From Corynebacterium matruchotii (GTDB taxonomy: Bacteria; Actinomycetota; Actinomycetes; Mycobacteriales; Mycobacteriaceae), in the NCBI RefSeq assembly GCF_011612265.2, contig NZ_CP050134.2, positions 2,604,001 through 2,668,000 on the forward strand: a DNA stretch of 64,000 bases. The letters are read 5' to 3'. How positions within the stretch are numbered: the stretch's first letter is position 1; each line of letters begins with the position of its first letter. The position numbers were made by a program, and so were the translations under genes. Of this stretch, positions 24,992-34,464 are shown piece by piece. A model generated the notes under the pieces. The model was not told the DNA's origin. It searched no databases and was given only the letters and a program-made list of their open reading frames with translations.

Positions 24992-25391
24992 CCGCACCAT
25001 TGATAGCTGCGAAACCACTATACTGTCCCACTTTTAAGCCCTGCTGAACCCGGTTTTGCAGCTACCAAACTTGCTACCCCCGGCCTGTGGGATGGTGTCG
25101 GGCTGGCAGCTCGCGGGGATTGCACCCGGCAGCACTTCTGATAGCTGCGAAACCAGGTTTGGCGGGGCGGAAAACACGGCATTGTGGGGATTCCGCAGCT
25201 ACCAAACCTGCTACCCGGGGCCGTGCCGGGCCGAGGATAGACGGAAACGGTGTGGGCCAGCGTCGACAAGCAAGCAATAACGCTTTACGACGCCCGCCAG
25301 CACCGCGGCAGCACTTCTGATAGCTGCGAAACCAGGTTTGGCGGGGCAGAAAACACGGCATTGTGGGGGTTCCGCAGCTATCAAATGTGCG
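24992..25391. repeat. three type-A inverted repeats upstream of the MHS transporter gene
   Basis: Elements at 24992-25076, 25130-25214 and 25309-25391. The last two are almost identical even in their middles (AGGTTTGGCGGGGC), so they are recent duplicates. GCGTCGACAAGC (25260-25271) and GCTTTACGACGC (25282-25293) lie between them. The 24917-25483 interval holds nothing else. Confidence 0.75.
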
Positions 25392-25483
25392 ACAATGGCG
25401 CGCGGAAGGGCTGCAAACCTACGAAAAACGGTATCCCCCGGCATCCGGGCACGCCAAACCCACCCCAACCCCCAGTACGTCCG

Positions 25484-26407
25484 CTATTTATTCCACCACG
25501 GCGGCTGATTATGTAAATCTAATACGCGGTGCCTATTAAGCGTGGGATGGCCGGTGAGAAACGCGATCTTCCGCAGCAGCTTCGACGCGATCTCGTCCGG
25601 GTGAACCCGCAGCACATGATAGCCCGCATCCGACAGGAATTGCTCGCGAGCAATCTGCCGCTCATAGATCGCTCGCACCTGCTTGTCCGAACCCCGATAC
25701 TTTTCCCAACCATCAATCTCCAGGATCAAAAAACCCGCGACCAATAGGTCTACACGATAATACGAGTTTGGCGTGGAAAACACCGCCTGGGGTTCGACCG
25801 TGAGGTGTGGAAAGTATTCCTCGATGAGGCAGCGCGCAAAGGTCTCATACACGGAGTCAATACCATATAACGCCTTGGCCAAAATCTTTTGGGCTTTCGA
25901 TATACCCCACCTGCCACAATTACTATCCAGATACTGTTGAAATCTACCCTTGGTATACCCACGCCGCAGGGCCGACTCCAGAAACACCAGGCCCTCAAGC
26001 TCACCGTTGACCGCGCAAATGTCCACAAAAGTACGCTCCACCGTTGTCACCCGATACCCCCGCACCACCGTAATGTCGGACTCCGGCAGGTAGGCGTCGC
26101 GGTAGTGAAAAATCTCCGGGTATCCGGAGGGCGGCCGCGCCTTGCCCGGCAGATTCAGCTCGACGCGGGTGGATCGTTCCAGGTTCAGCACCGGAATCCC
26201 ATGCACCATTGCCGCAGCTAGGCAGCTAATCACCGCTTTCTTGCGCGTCACCTGCGCCGCATTAGCGTGCAGGAGCAGCCGCTGAAAATACGGCGCCTCC
26301 TCGTATTCGAACCGCGGGGTGCCCACCGTCGCGGTCAGGGGCAGGTAGTGGTATTCGAATTCCTCGGTCGGAAACTGCGGCCACCACACTAGTTTCAGCT
26401 CCACCAT
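25484..26407 (-). CDS. AbiEi-like / DUF559 endonuclease-domain protein
   Basis: 307 aa. N-terminal half resembles AbiEi-type proteins (winged-helix then SCLAAAMVHGIPVL, TRVELNLPGK, TTVERTFVDICAV). C-terminal half is a PD-(D/E)XK-like DUF559 domain: VYETFARCLIEEYF, YYRVDLLVAGFLILEIDGWEKY (candidate D...E-x-D/K site), then LSDAGYHVLRVHPDEI. Such two-part proteins are common in actinobacteria; role unknown, perhaps defence or DNA repair. Confidence 0.65.
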   Translation of the reverse strand: MVELKLVWWPQFPTEEFEYHYLPLTATVGTPRFEYEEAPYFQRLLLHANAAQVTRKKAVISCLAAAMVHGIPVLNLERSTRVELNLPGKARPPSGYPEIFHYRDAYLPESDITVVRGYRVTTVERTFVDICAVNGELEGLVFLESALRRGYTKGRFQQYLDSNCGRWGISKAQKILAKALYGIDSVYETFARCLIEEYFPHLTVEPQAVFSTPNSYYRVDLLVAGFLILEIDGWEKYRGSDKQVRAIYERQIAREQFLSDAGYHVLRVHPDEIASKLLRKIAFLTGHPTLNRHRVLDLHNQPPWWNK

Positions 26408-26485
26408 TGCTGCATTCCTCCTGGTGATAAGGCATTTCTACCTACAAGGAATACGCCACATCATGCGGGCGCGGGTGAAACCTAC

Positions 26486-26797
26486 TCAATTAGGGGTAAG
26501 GAAATATTTGTGTCGATGCGCCGAGCATCCAGGATTGAATTCGTGGCCGCAGCCTGGGCAGTTATCCACCGCCTGGTATTGACAGTAGGTCATCGCCGTG
26601 CCGCACGCCCCACATAACACCGCAGGTTCGGTCAGCGGCATGCGCCCGAATGGGTGGTCGGCAAGTGCGTCATGGCATTGGTAGCAGGCCCAATAGCGGC
26701 GACAGGTCGCACATTTGTTCGCAATAATGTCGCGGTCGCTGTGGTAGTGCGCGCAGCGACCGTACGCGTCTACGGCAACGCCGACAATATTGGTCAC
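26486..26797 (-). CDS. CHY zinc-finger protein
   Basis: 103 aa from a GTG that overlaps the upstream gene's stop (GTGA). Rich in paired Cys and His in the CHY order: CAHYHSDRDIIANKCATC, YWACYQCHDALADH, CGACGTAMTYCQY, CPGCGHEFNPGCSAHRH. Binds several zinc ions. The family includes yeast Hot13 (zinc/redox handling); bacterial roles are unproven. Confidence 0.8.
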   Translation of the reverse strand: MTNIVGVAVDAYGRCAHYHSDRDIIANKCATCRRYWACYQCHDALADHPFGRMPLTEPAVLCGACGTAMTYCQYQAVDNCPGCGHEFNPGCSAHRHKYFLTPN

Positions 26798-27153
26798 GGC
26801 AGTTCGACAAGAACTTTGCTGCTGAGCACGCTAGGATAACGGTCATCGGTGGGGGCGAATTCCGTGAGCAGTTTGTGTGCCTGCGCCGCGTCAGTTACCC
26901 CATCAAGCTTGACGACGGTATCCAGTTGGTAAAGCTCCAGCTTCTTCCCGCCAATGCTGTGTATTTCAGCGTATTTTTGTAGAAGTTCTTCATACACGGA
27001 CTGATGCTCAGCAGGCTCCTCTGTATCCGACAGCAAGACAATGGTGACTCCCGGATTAGCGTTGATCTCGGCTAATTTTTCCAGGTAAACGGCATATATT
27101 TCCGGGAGCTCAGCTTCGGTAGCGATGAAATAGTTGGTTGCCAGTAGGTTCAC
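26794..27153 (-). CDS. hypothetical protein, 119 aa, coupled to the CHY zinc-finger gene
   Basis: GTG start with GGAG six bases upstream. Alternating strands and helices without Cys or signal peptide (YFIATEAELPEIYAVYLEKL, GVTIVLLSDTEEP, KLELYQLDTVVKLDG). No family recognised. It overlaps the CHY gene by four bases, so the two are coupled and may share a task. Confidence 0.5.
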   Translation of the reverse strand: MNLLATNYFIATEAELPEIYAVYLEKLAEINANPGVTIVLLSDTEEPAEHQSVYEELLQKYAEIHSIGGKKLELYQLDTVVKLDGVTDAAQAHKLLTEFAPTDDRYPSVLSSKVLVELP

Positions 27154-27244
27154 AGGACACTCCTTGATTAGTAATCATGTGCTTTCAGATCAAATGTATT
27201 CTACAATGCAACCGACCCATTATTATTGTGTCGCTACTCACTGC

Positions 27245-27935
27245 TTATTTGCTGCTCGGCGCGGCGGGCAGTTCAAATGACTTTTCAAATTTGGGGATTT
27301 CTTTCTTGTCTGAAGCTGACGGCATCAGGATCTCGGCAGCCTGCCGGGTATAGGTCAAGGTGTAGGAGTCGACGTTCTTGCCAGCAATGACCCCATACCA
27401 ACCAACCCGTTCTCCGTCACCGCTCTTCACGTTACCGATGGGAGTGTGCCCAGCCTTCTTCATGGCCTCTTCGGGATAGCTAGTTGGCGAGGAACCCCGC
27501 TTGTCTTCCTTGGAGCTCAGCCTAAAGTCGCCACGGGAAATGATATTGGTGTACACCTCCCCTGGAATCACCTTGACCTGCAATAACACTGTTTCCCTGC
27601 CGGTACCACGGGCGTCGGACGGGAAATTACGGATGATCGACAGTACCTCGATATGGTCCTGGGTTTCCGGGTCGTCGAAGATAATGTTAGTGAGGGGAAT
27701 CTCGACCGGCTTGGGCTCGGCGCTGGTGGTTGTTGGGGTGGCAGCGATGGAAGTGGAAAGCTCAGTAGGCAATTCCGTGGGGTAATTCGTAGGCAGTTCG
27801 GTCGGATAATCGGTGGGCAGGGTGGGGGGCAGCAATCTGCGCATTCATGTTGCCACCCACGGGGAGCGCACAGGCGGTGAGCGCCATTGTGGCACCCAGA
27901 ACGATAGTTATGGCGATTCTTGAGAGGTATGTCAC
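27245..27935 (-). pseudogene. lipoprotein gene split by a C6-tract frameshift
   Basis: A GTG at 27935 opens a clear lipoprotein signal (YLSRIAITIVLGATM, lipobox LTAC), but its frame leaves the mature domain at a run of six Cs (G6 at 27824-27829 on the + strand). Removing one C joins it exactly to the downstream frame (PPTLPTDYPTELPTNYP, a Pro/Thr/Tyr-rich tether, then a ~150-residue domain with VEIPLTNIIFDDPETQDH and RGTGRETVLLQVKV). The fused product would be about 229 aa. This is either a phase-variable tract, a true mutation or a sequencing indel. Confidence 0.6.
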
Positions 27936-28223
27936 TACAATAACCCTTCATCAGATGTTTGACGAACCTCAACATATCGCACTAACTTAAATATTCAATA
28001 AGAGAAACTATAGTATTTCTATAAATTACCCCCGTGAGGGTGAGGTTTTACGGGAATCGGTGGCAACTGAAGCCCCTGGCCCCGCGGTTCTCAGGGGCCG
28101 GTGGAGCCACACGATTACAAACACAATAAAAGTGACACCCAAGGTTTTCATGAAGATTTACCGGCTTAGAACCAATGCTACATAAGTGCCGACAGGTGGG
28201 CGTCGATAAGCGAGAAACGCGAA

Positions 28224-28250
28224 AACCCCACACCTTAAAGTGTGAGGTTT
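28224..28250 (-). terminator. terminator of tRNA-Leu
   Basis: Read on the minus strand: ACCTCACAC ... GTGTGGGGT then TTTT. It lies 11 bases past the tRNA 3' end. The rest of 27936-28223 holds no feature I can support beyond GCGTCGATAAGC at 28200. Confidence 0.6.
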
Positions 28251-28260
28251 CCATTACGTG

Positions 28261-28344
28261 TGCCCAGGGGGGGACTTGAACCCCCACGTCCTTGCGGACA
28301 CTGGCACCTGAAGCCAGCGCGTCTGCCAATTCCGCCACCTGGGC
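28261..28344 (-). tRNA. tRNA-Leu (anticodon CAG)
   Basis: On the minus strand the 5' arm GCCCAGG pairs with CCTGGGC at the 3' end. The gene has a D-arm (GCGGAATTGGCAGACGC), the anticodon loop CTTCAGGTG, a long variable arm as in type II tRNAs, and GTTCAAGTC in the T-arm. CCA is not encoded. In C. glutamicum a tRNA-Leu sits at the same side of the fhaA gene. Confidence 0.93.
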
Positions 28345-28544
28345 CGGCGGTGCAAATACCACGTTTTGCGACTCGAATAACATATCATGAGGGTGGGGCA
28401 GGAAGTCAAATCGGCAGCTTATCTGAAAAATCTTTATATACCTACCCTCACTTGAAGTAGGCCACTGGGTCCAATAAATCTATACTAATAGAATCACGTG
28501 TCAGATATTCCGGTAAAAGTGGTGTAGAAGGAGGCAAAGCAATA

Positions 28545-29444
28545 ATGTCTTTTATGGGCAAAATCGCAAAGCTCGACAGTGCCATGCAACGTGGGCTGGA
28601 CAATAGCTTTGCCTATGTCTTTGGTGGTCGAGTAGTCCCTGCAGAGATTGAAGAATTACTCAAACAAGAGGCCGAAGACAACCTCGTACGAACGTACGAA
28701 GGCACAACTGAAGCACCAAACGTGTTTGCGGTTCGGATTAGCCCGAAAGATTTCGCTAACCTGTCCAACGAACACCCCAACCTCGGCACTGATTTCGCGG
28801 ATCAACTTACCCGATATTTCCGTAATAATGGGTGGATAACACCAGGTCCAGTCACCGTCACCATCCAAAGCGACGATTCGCTTCGCACCGGGCAAAGACG
28901 CGCAGATAGTTCAGTCAGCCATACACCAGAATATGGTAGTGGGTTTTTAGGTTTAGACAGTTTCCAGAATAATTATTCGAACACACCGAACAACACATCA
29001 AACGCGGCATGGGCGGAGTCGGATTATCAAGATCAACAATACGATCAGCAATACAGCGAATCATATACTTCCAATGAAAGCGAGCCAGAAGTGAGCAATA
29101 ACCCCATCACTGAGCAAATGAGTGCCCAAGCACCCGGCCCCCAACCGCGGCCTACCTCGGCTGTCAGCTTGCTCTTACAAGATGGTTCTTCCCGCACCTA
29201 TTACGTTAATGAAGGCTCCAACATTATCGGCCGGGGCAATGACGTGGATTTTCGGCTCCCAGACACAGGGGTGTCTCGGAAACACGCTGAGATCATTTGG
29301 AATGGTCAAGATGCCATCCTAGTGGATTTACAATCAACCAATGGCACAACCGTGAACGACACTCCGATTGAAAACTGGCTGCTAGCTGACGGCGACGTCA
29401 TCACCGTGGGCCACTCCCATATCGAAGTTCGCATCGTGAACTAA
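28545..29444 (+). CDS. fhaA: FHA-domain protein FhaA (DUF3662 + FHA)
   Basis: 299 aa behind AGGAGG. Residues 1-115 form the DUF3662 domain (MGKIAKLDSAMQRGLDNSF, FGGRVVPAEIEELLKQEAE). A Gln/Asn/Ser-rich linker follows, then a C-terminal FHA domain with the phosphothreonine site (IIGRGNDVDFRLPDTGVSRKHAEI, STNGTTVND). It reads phosphorylation by PknA/PknB and links them to peptidoglycan synthesis at the membrane. First gene of the long kinase and cell-wall operon. Confidence 0.9.
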   Translation: MSFMGKIAKLDSAMQRGLDNSFAYVFGGRVVPAEIEELLKQEAEDNLVRTYEGTTEAPNVFAVRISPKDFANLSNEHPNLGTDFADQLTRYFRNNGWITPGPVTVTIQSDDSLRTGQRRADSSVSHTPEYGSGFLGLDSFQNNYSNTPNNTSNAAWAESDYQDQQYDQQYSESYTSNESEPEVSNNPITEQMSAQAPGPQPRPTSAVSLLLQDGSSRTYYVNEGSNIIGRGNDVDFRLPDTGVSRKHAEIIWNGQDAILVDLQSTNGTTVNDTPIENWLLADGDVITVGHSHIEVRIVN

Positions 29445-29465
29445 TTTAACTAATAAGGAACTTTC

Positions 29466-29939
29466 ATGGATTCAGTGATTCTGTTTGGGCTGCGCATAGG
29501 ACTGCTCGTAGTTCTATGGCTGTTCATTCTCTTTGCGCTTAATTCCATGCGTAAAGATGTAAAGATCGCCGCGTCCTCCCCTAATCGGGGGGCTGGTAGT
29601 GGGGGTAGCGCATCATCGGTGCCGCCGGCCGCTCATCACGGTGGCATGCCCCAACAGATGACGATCGTCGATGGCCCCATGACCGGATCCCGAATGGATT
29701 TAGGCGATCTCACCGAAATAACCATCGGCCGCGCCCCCGACTGCGATTTTTTGGTGTCGGATGATTTCGCTTCCGGCCGCCACGCCCGACTGATTAAACG
29801 CGACTCCGTGTGGTTTGTGGAAGACCTAGATTCCCGCAATGGCACCTTTGTGCATGGGGAAAAAATCGAAGGACCCGTGCGGGTTACCAGCGGCTCCGAT
29901 ATTAAAATCGGCCGCACCACTGTGAGGTTGGTTGCCTAG
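29466..29939 (+). CDS. fhaB: FHA-domain protein FhaB (membrane-anchored)
   Basis: 157 aa. One N-terminal membrane helix (LRIGLLVVLWLFILFAL), a Gly/Ser linker, then an FHA domain (ITIGRAPDCDFLVSDDFASGRHA, SRNGTFVHGEKI). In mycobacteria the equivalent protein ties PASTA-kinase signalling to division and RodA/PbpA. Its stop directly abuts the pstP ATG. Confidence 0.9.
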   Translation: MDSVILFGLRIGLLVVLWLFILFALNSMRKDVKIAASSPNRGAGSGGSASSVPPAAHHGGMPQQMTIVDGPMTGSRMDLGDLTEITIGRAPDCDFLVSDDFASGRHARLIKRDSVWFVEDLDSRNGTFVHGEKIEGPVRVTSGSDIKIGRTTVRLVA

Positions 29940-31676
29940 ATGAAACTAAATTATGCTATTGGCTCCGACCAAGGCCTTGTGCGGGGGAATAATGAGGATT
30001 CGGCCTATGCCGGCCCGCATCTCCTCATACTTGCCGACGGCATGGGCGGGCACGCCGCGGGAGAAGTTGCCTCCCAACTCATGGTGGAACACGTCTCCCA
30101 ACTCGACATCGACCCCGGCAATGACGACATGCGGTCCATGCTGGCCACTGCCGCAGACGAAGCCAACCGGTCCATTGCCCGCCGGATAAAAAAATCTCCC
30201 GAAACCGACGGCATGGGCACCACGCTCACCACCCTGTTGTTTAACGGGACCGAGTTTGGGCTGTGCCACGTGGGTGATTCACGGGGTTATCGAATGCGCG
30301 ACGGTAACCTAGAGCGCATTACCACCGATGATACCTATGTGCAGTCGCTGGTTGACCGGGGCGAATTAGACCCGGAGGATGTTTCTACCCACCCGCAACG
30401 GTCTATGATCCTCAAGGCCTACAACGGGCGGGTGGTTGAGCCTACTCTGAAAACCCTCGACGCACGGCCGGGCGACCGGATTATGCTCTGCTCCGACGGC
30501 TTGAGCGATCCGGTGACAGACTCCACCATTGAGACCACATTAAGCAGCGAAGGCACACCCGAGGGTGCGGTGAAACAGCTTATAGGGTTGGCGCTACGAT
30601 CCGGTGGCCCCGACAATGTGACGGTGATTGTGGCCGATGTGGTTGCCGACGATTATGCCGACACCCCCCTGCCCACCGAGCCCCTGATCGCCGGCGCCCC
30701 CAACACGGGCCAGGAATTAGATCCGCGCCCCGATACCTCGTCGACCCGCGCCGCCGCCGTGATCGCCGGCAGTCGAGCAGCCAAACAGGCACAGCAGGCG
30801 CGTCAGGCAGCAGCATCGCTTGACGACGACACCCCCACGGACCCCAAAATCCCGGAGGTGCCGGATCCCGACGACATGGATGACCTGGATGACCCAGGCG
30901 ACCTGAGCAATGCCAATGGGGGCAAGGGCGCCAAGGCCAAAGGTGCAGCTGCCGCAGCCGGCGCCGCCAGCACTCATGGCGATGGTGACGATGATGACGA
31001 GGATGCCGAGGATGCCGACGACGAATATGACGCGGCGGACGAACCAGCAACAAAGAAGGCCAAAAAGAAGAAGAAAACCCCAAAAAAGCAGACCCGGAAA
31101 AGTCGCCGCGGCTGGATCGTGGGACTCGTCTTCATTATCATTGTTGCTGTATTAGTCACCTGTTTCTTTTTTGTTGACAAGTACATGAAAGACCGGTATT
31201 TCATCACGGTCAATGCGAACGACAAAATCGTCATTAACCAGGGAATGAGCTCGGATATATTGGGTGGTCTATGGAATACCCCCTACCAAGAAGCATGTCT
31301 GAATGCTAACGATAATCTCACCACCATTCAGGTGGGAGCCATTGAATCCTGTCACCGATTTGGCTTAAATGATTTAAAGGAAACCGCCCGAGGTTCCATT
31401 TCTTCACTTCCCGGTGGTGATTACAGTGAAGTACTGCAACAACTCCACCGACTTGCAGCCGAAGCACTCCCAGCATGTGTGATACGCAAGAGTGAAACAC
31501 CAACACCAGCCCCACCAACGCCACCAACATCAAGTGAGGCACCACGCTCCAACAACACCCCAGGAGAGGAACCACCAACGTCAACTGAACCAGTTCCTAC
31601 CCCCACAACTTCACAGCAAGTAGTAGACGACGGCAATCTCAACACTCCAGGAGTAACCTGCCGGGAGGTGAATTAG
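29940..31676 (+). CDS. pstP: PP2C-type Ser/Thr phosphatase PstP (Ppp)
   Basis: 578 aa. N-terminal PP2C domain with metal-binding acidic motifs (NEDSAYAG, LADGMGGHAAGE, HVGDSRGYR, CSDGLSDPV, GGPDNVTVI). A long acidic run (DGDDDDEDAEDADDEYD) switches to a Lys-rich stretch, then one membrane helix (GWIVGLVFIIIVAVLVTCF) and an extracellular domain ending in a Pro/Thr-rich tail. It dephosphorylates PknA/PknB and their targets. Length and order are typical for the group. Confidence 0.93.
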   Translation: MKLNYAIGSDQGLVRGNNEDSAYAGPHLLILADGMGGHAAGEVASQLMVEHVSQLDIDPGNDDMRSMLATAADEANRSIARRIKKSPETDGMGTTLTTLLFNGTEFGLCHVGDSRGYRMRDGNLERITTDDTYVQSLVDRGELDPEDVSTHPQRSMILKAYNGRVVEPTLKTLDARPGDRIMLCSDGLSDPVTDSTIETTLSSEGTPEGAVKQLIGLALRSGGPDNVTVIVADVVADDYADTPLPTEPLIAGAPNTGQELDPRPDTSSTRAAAVIAGSRAAKQAQQARQAAASLDDDTPTDPKIPEVPDPDDMDDLDDPGDLSNANGGKGAKAKGAAAAAGAASTHGDGDDDDEDAEDADDEYDAADEPATKKAKKKKKTPKKQTRKSRRGWIVGLVFIIIVAVLVTCFFFVDKYMKDRYFITVNANDKIVINQGMSSDILGGLWNTPYQEACLNANDNLTTIQVGAIESCHRFGLNDLKETARGSISSLPGGDYSEVLQQLHRLAAEALPACVIRKSETPTPAPPTPPTSSEAPRSNNTPGEEPPTSTEPVPTPTTSQQVVDDGNLNTPGVTCREVN

Positions 31677-31678
31677 TT

Positions 31679-33001
31679 ATGAATATTTTCCGCCGAATCA
31701 TTGGCCGCGGCACGGAATTTGCGCTGCTTCTCGCGGCCACAATTATCATTACTGTCGTCATGCTCAACCTGTATACGGCACAGGGAATCAAGCTCAATAG
31801 CGATATTGGGTGGGTCATTGGCGGCTTCATTGGGGTGTTCACCATCGCCCATTTGACCCTCTGTTTCCTCGCCCCCCAGGCCGACCAATTTATGCTGCCG
31901 GTGGCCGCGCTGGTCAATGGGTTAGGGTTAGCCATGATTCACCGGATTGATTTGGCGGAAGATACCCACCTGGTGTCCCGCCAGGTCATGTGGATGGTGG
32001 TGGGCATTGGCTTGCTCATTACGGTGCTGGTGTTCCTGCGGGACCACCGCAGTTTACAGCGCTACTCCTATGTGCTGGGCGCCATTGGCCTGTTCCTCTT
32101 GGCCATGCCCCTGTGGTGGCCGTTCAAGGGTGCACATTCGGATGCGAAAATTTGGGTGTCATTCGGCCCGATTTCCCTCCAGCCGGGCGAATTTTCCAAG
32201 ATTTTATTATTGCTGTTTTTTGCCCAATTATTGGTAACAAAACGAACGCTTTTTAATCTTGCGGGTAAACGCTTTTTAGGTTTGGAATTTCCCCGCCTGC
32301 GTGACCTCGCCCCCATCCTGGGTGTGTGGGGCTTTGCCATTTTAATCATGGCCGGCGAAAACGACTTCGGCCCGGCCCTCCTGCTCTTTAGCACGGTGCT
32401 AGGTATGCTGTATCTATCGACAAACCGGGTATCGTGGCTGCTCATCGGCACCGTTTTGGTTGTGGTAGGTGGCACCGCCGTCTACCAGGTTTCGAGCAAG
32501 ATTCAGGATCGATTCTCTAACTTCCTCGACCCAATCGGGAACTACGACACCACCGGCTACCAGCTTTCCCAAGCCCTGTTCGGCATGTCCACCGGCGGGG
32601 TAACCGGTTCCGGGTTCGGCTCCGGGTTTCCCCAGAATGTGCCAGTGGCCGAGTCGGACTTTATTCTGGCCGCCATCGGGGAAGAAATGGGATTGGTGGG
32701 ACTCGCTGCGGTATTGATCCTGTTCACGATCTTCATTAGCCGGGGCATGAATATTGCACTCAAGGCCAAGGACGTGTACGGCAAGCTGCTGGCTTCCGGC
32801 CTGTCCCTGACCCTGGCGGTGCAAATCTTCGTGGTGACCGCCGGCATTTCGGCACTCATGCCCATGACCGGTCTGACCACGCCCTTTATGTCACAAGGTG
32901 GATCATCATTGATGGCTAACTATATTTTGCTGGCAATCATGCTGCGGATTTCCGACGCCTCCCGAACCGGCTCCATGGGGCAACAGGTGGTGAAACGATG
33001 A
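31679..33001 (+). CDS. rodA: FtsW/RodA/SpoVE-family peptidoglycan polymerase
   Basis: 440 aa SEDS glycosyltransferase with about ten to twelve membrane segments. Conserved parts include KIWVSFGPISLQPGEFSK, AGENDFGPALL with its catalytic-type Asp, QSxxALF-like region (GYQLSQALFGMSTGGVTGSGFG), VAESDFILAAIGEEMGLVG and PFMSQGGSSLMAN. It polymerises lipid II together with the PBP encoded next. The ATG is three bases after pstP; its stop overlaps the pbpA start (GATGA). Confidence 0.93.
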   Translation: MNIFRRIIGRGTEFALLLAATIIITVVMLNLYTAQGIKLNSDIGWVIGGFIGVFTIAHLTLCFLAPQADQFMLPVAALVNGLGLAMIHRIDLAEDTHLVSRQVMWMVVGIGLLITVLVFLRDHRSLQRYSYVLGAIGLFLLAMPLWWPFKGAHSDAKIWVSFGPISLQPGEFSKILLLLFFAQLLVTKRTLFNLAGKRFLGLEFPRLRDLAPILGVWGFAILIMAGENDFGPALLLFSTVLGMLYLSTNRVSWLLIGTVLVVVGGTAVYQVSSKIQDRFSNFLDPIGNYDTTGYQLSQALFGMSTGGVTGSGFGSGFPQNVPVAESDFILAAIGEEMGLVGLAAVLILFTIFISRGMNIALKAKDVYGKLLASGLSLTLAVQIFVVTAGISALMPMTGLTTPFMSQGGSSLMANYILLAIMLRISDASRTGSMGQQVVKR

Positions 33002-34464
33002 CCATGAATAAACCCATTCGAAACATCATGTTTTTTGCGCTCATCATGGTGATTATTTTGATGGCAAATTTAAGCATTGTTCATGTGTTTAAAGAAGACG
33101 AATATGCCAATAATCCCCTGAACCGGCGCATGTTTATTAAGGCAAAATTGCAGCCGCGCGGCCAAATCTCCGCTGGCGGCATTGTGCTGGCCGAATCCAA
33201 GCAGGAAGAAGAAAACGGCTTCTACCACCGGGAATACCCCAACCAATCGCAGCAATTCGGCATCGTGGAGGGCTATCTGTCCGACGTGTATGGTTCGAAC
33301 GGTATTGAATCCTCCTATAACGATATTTTGAGCGGCACCGCTAATTCCCCCAAGCTGTGGTGGAAAAAGCTTATCTCCAATGAAAAAGTGGTGGGAAATG
33401 TGGAATTAACCCTCATTCCCTCCGTACAGCAGACCGCCTACAGCAAAATGTCCGATGCTGGATATGAGGGCGCCGTGGTGGCGATCAAGCCGTCGACAGG
33501 CGAAGTCCTCGCCATGGCCTCCACGCCGTCGTATGATTCGGCAAAAATCGCCGACGAAAACACCGCGGAGCAAGCCTGGAAGCAATACACCGAGGATGAG
33601 GGTTCGCCGCTGCTTAACCACGCCACCCAAGACATTCTGCCCCCTGGTTCCACATTCAAAGTGATTACCACCGCCGCCGCGCTGGCCAGCGGCAAATATA
33701 ATCCCAGCTCCACACTCACCGGCGAGTCACAAATCACCCTGCCGGGCACCACCTCCACACTGGAAAACTATGGTGGCCAAACCTGCGCCGGATCCCACCA
33801 GGTATCACTGCTCACAGCCTTTCAATACTCGTGCAACACCGCCTTTGTGCAAATGTCCATCGACGTGGGCACCGACGAGCTGCGCACCGCCGCTGCCGCA
33901 TTCGGGGTGGAGGAACAATATGACCTGGGACTCCCCATGTCCAAGGGCACGCTCGGCCCCATCCCCGACAATGCTGCCCTCGGCCAATCCTCCATTGGTC
34001 AGCGCGACGTGTCCATGAGTGTGCTGCAAAATGCCGTGGTTGCGGCCACCGTCGCCAATGGTGGGGTGCGCATGGAACCCCACGTGGTGTCCAAGGTGCG
34101 TGCCAACGACCTGTCCATCCTCAGCGAAACGAAACCCAAGGAGCTCTCCCACGACATTAAGCCGGAAACCGCGGAGACGCTCACGCAGCTCATGCGCGCA
34201 TCCGAACAACACACCTCAGGCGGTAGCAGCAGCCTCAACATTGCGTCGAAGACTGGCACGGCCGAACACGGCGAAGATTCCCGTAACTCCAACCCGCACG
34301 CCTGGTATATTGCCTTCGCCCCTGGTGAAGACATTGCCGTGGCGGTCGTGGTGAAAAACGGTGGTGACCGGGGCCAAGCCGCAACCGGCGGTTCCGTTGC
34401 CGCGCCCATTGGGCGTGCCGTCATCTCAGCCGTGCAGGCTGCGAATGCCCAAGGAGGCAAATAA
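32998..34464 (+). CDS. pbpA: penicillin-binding protein, transpeptidase PbpA
   Basis: 488 aa. Short N-terminal tail and one membrane helix (FFALIMVIILMANLSIVHVF), a dimerisation-type domain, then the transpeptidase domain with Ser nucleophile in LPPGSTFKVI, SCN (QYSCNTAFVQ) and KTG (ASKTGTAEHG). Class B PBP that crosslinks peptidoglycan with the adjacent SEDS polymerase. Overlaps rodA by four bases; its stop shares one base with the pknA start. Confidence 0.93.
   Translation: MTMNKPIRNIMFFALIMVIILMANLSIVHVFKEDEYANNPLNRRMFIKAKLQPRGQISAGGIVLAESKQEEENGFYHREYPNQSQQFGIVEGYLSDVYGSNGIESSYNDILSGTANSPKLWWKKLISNEKVVGNVELTLIPSVQQTAYSKMSDAGYEGAVVAIKPSTGEVLAMASTPSYDSAKIADENTAEQAWKQYTEDEGSPLLNHATQDILPPGSTFKVITTAAALASGKYNPSSTLTGESQITLPGTTSTLENYGGQTCAGSHQVSLLTAFQYSCNTAFVQMSIDVGTDELRTAAAAFGVEEQYDLGLPMSKGTLGPIPDNAALGQSSIGQRDVSMSVLQNAVVAATVANGGVRMEPHVVSKVRANDLSILSETKPKELSHDIKPETAETLTQLMRASEQHTSGGSSSLNIASKTGTAEHGEDSRNSNPHAWYIAFAPGEDIAVAVVVKNGGDRGQAATGGSVAAPIGRAVISAVQAANAQGGK

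Noticed and set aside
25020..25516. ORFs across the type-A repeats at 25 kb
   Set aside because: They repeat the same peptide because they translate the repeats themselves; no start signals and no conservation of frame.
15057..28211. GCGTCGAYAAGC words (15057, 17563, 23402, 25260, 28200) as part of the 12-mer family
   Set aside because: Similar to GCGTCGTAAAGC, but GTCGATAAG-type words also occur often inside genes here through ordinary codon use, so I did not count them as the same signal.
30580..31083. Arg/His-rich minus-strand ORF opposite pstP
   Set aside because: Antisense shadow of the acidic linker of the phosphatase; composition is typical of reverse-frame translation.
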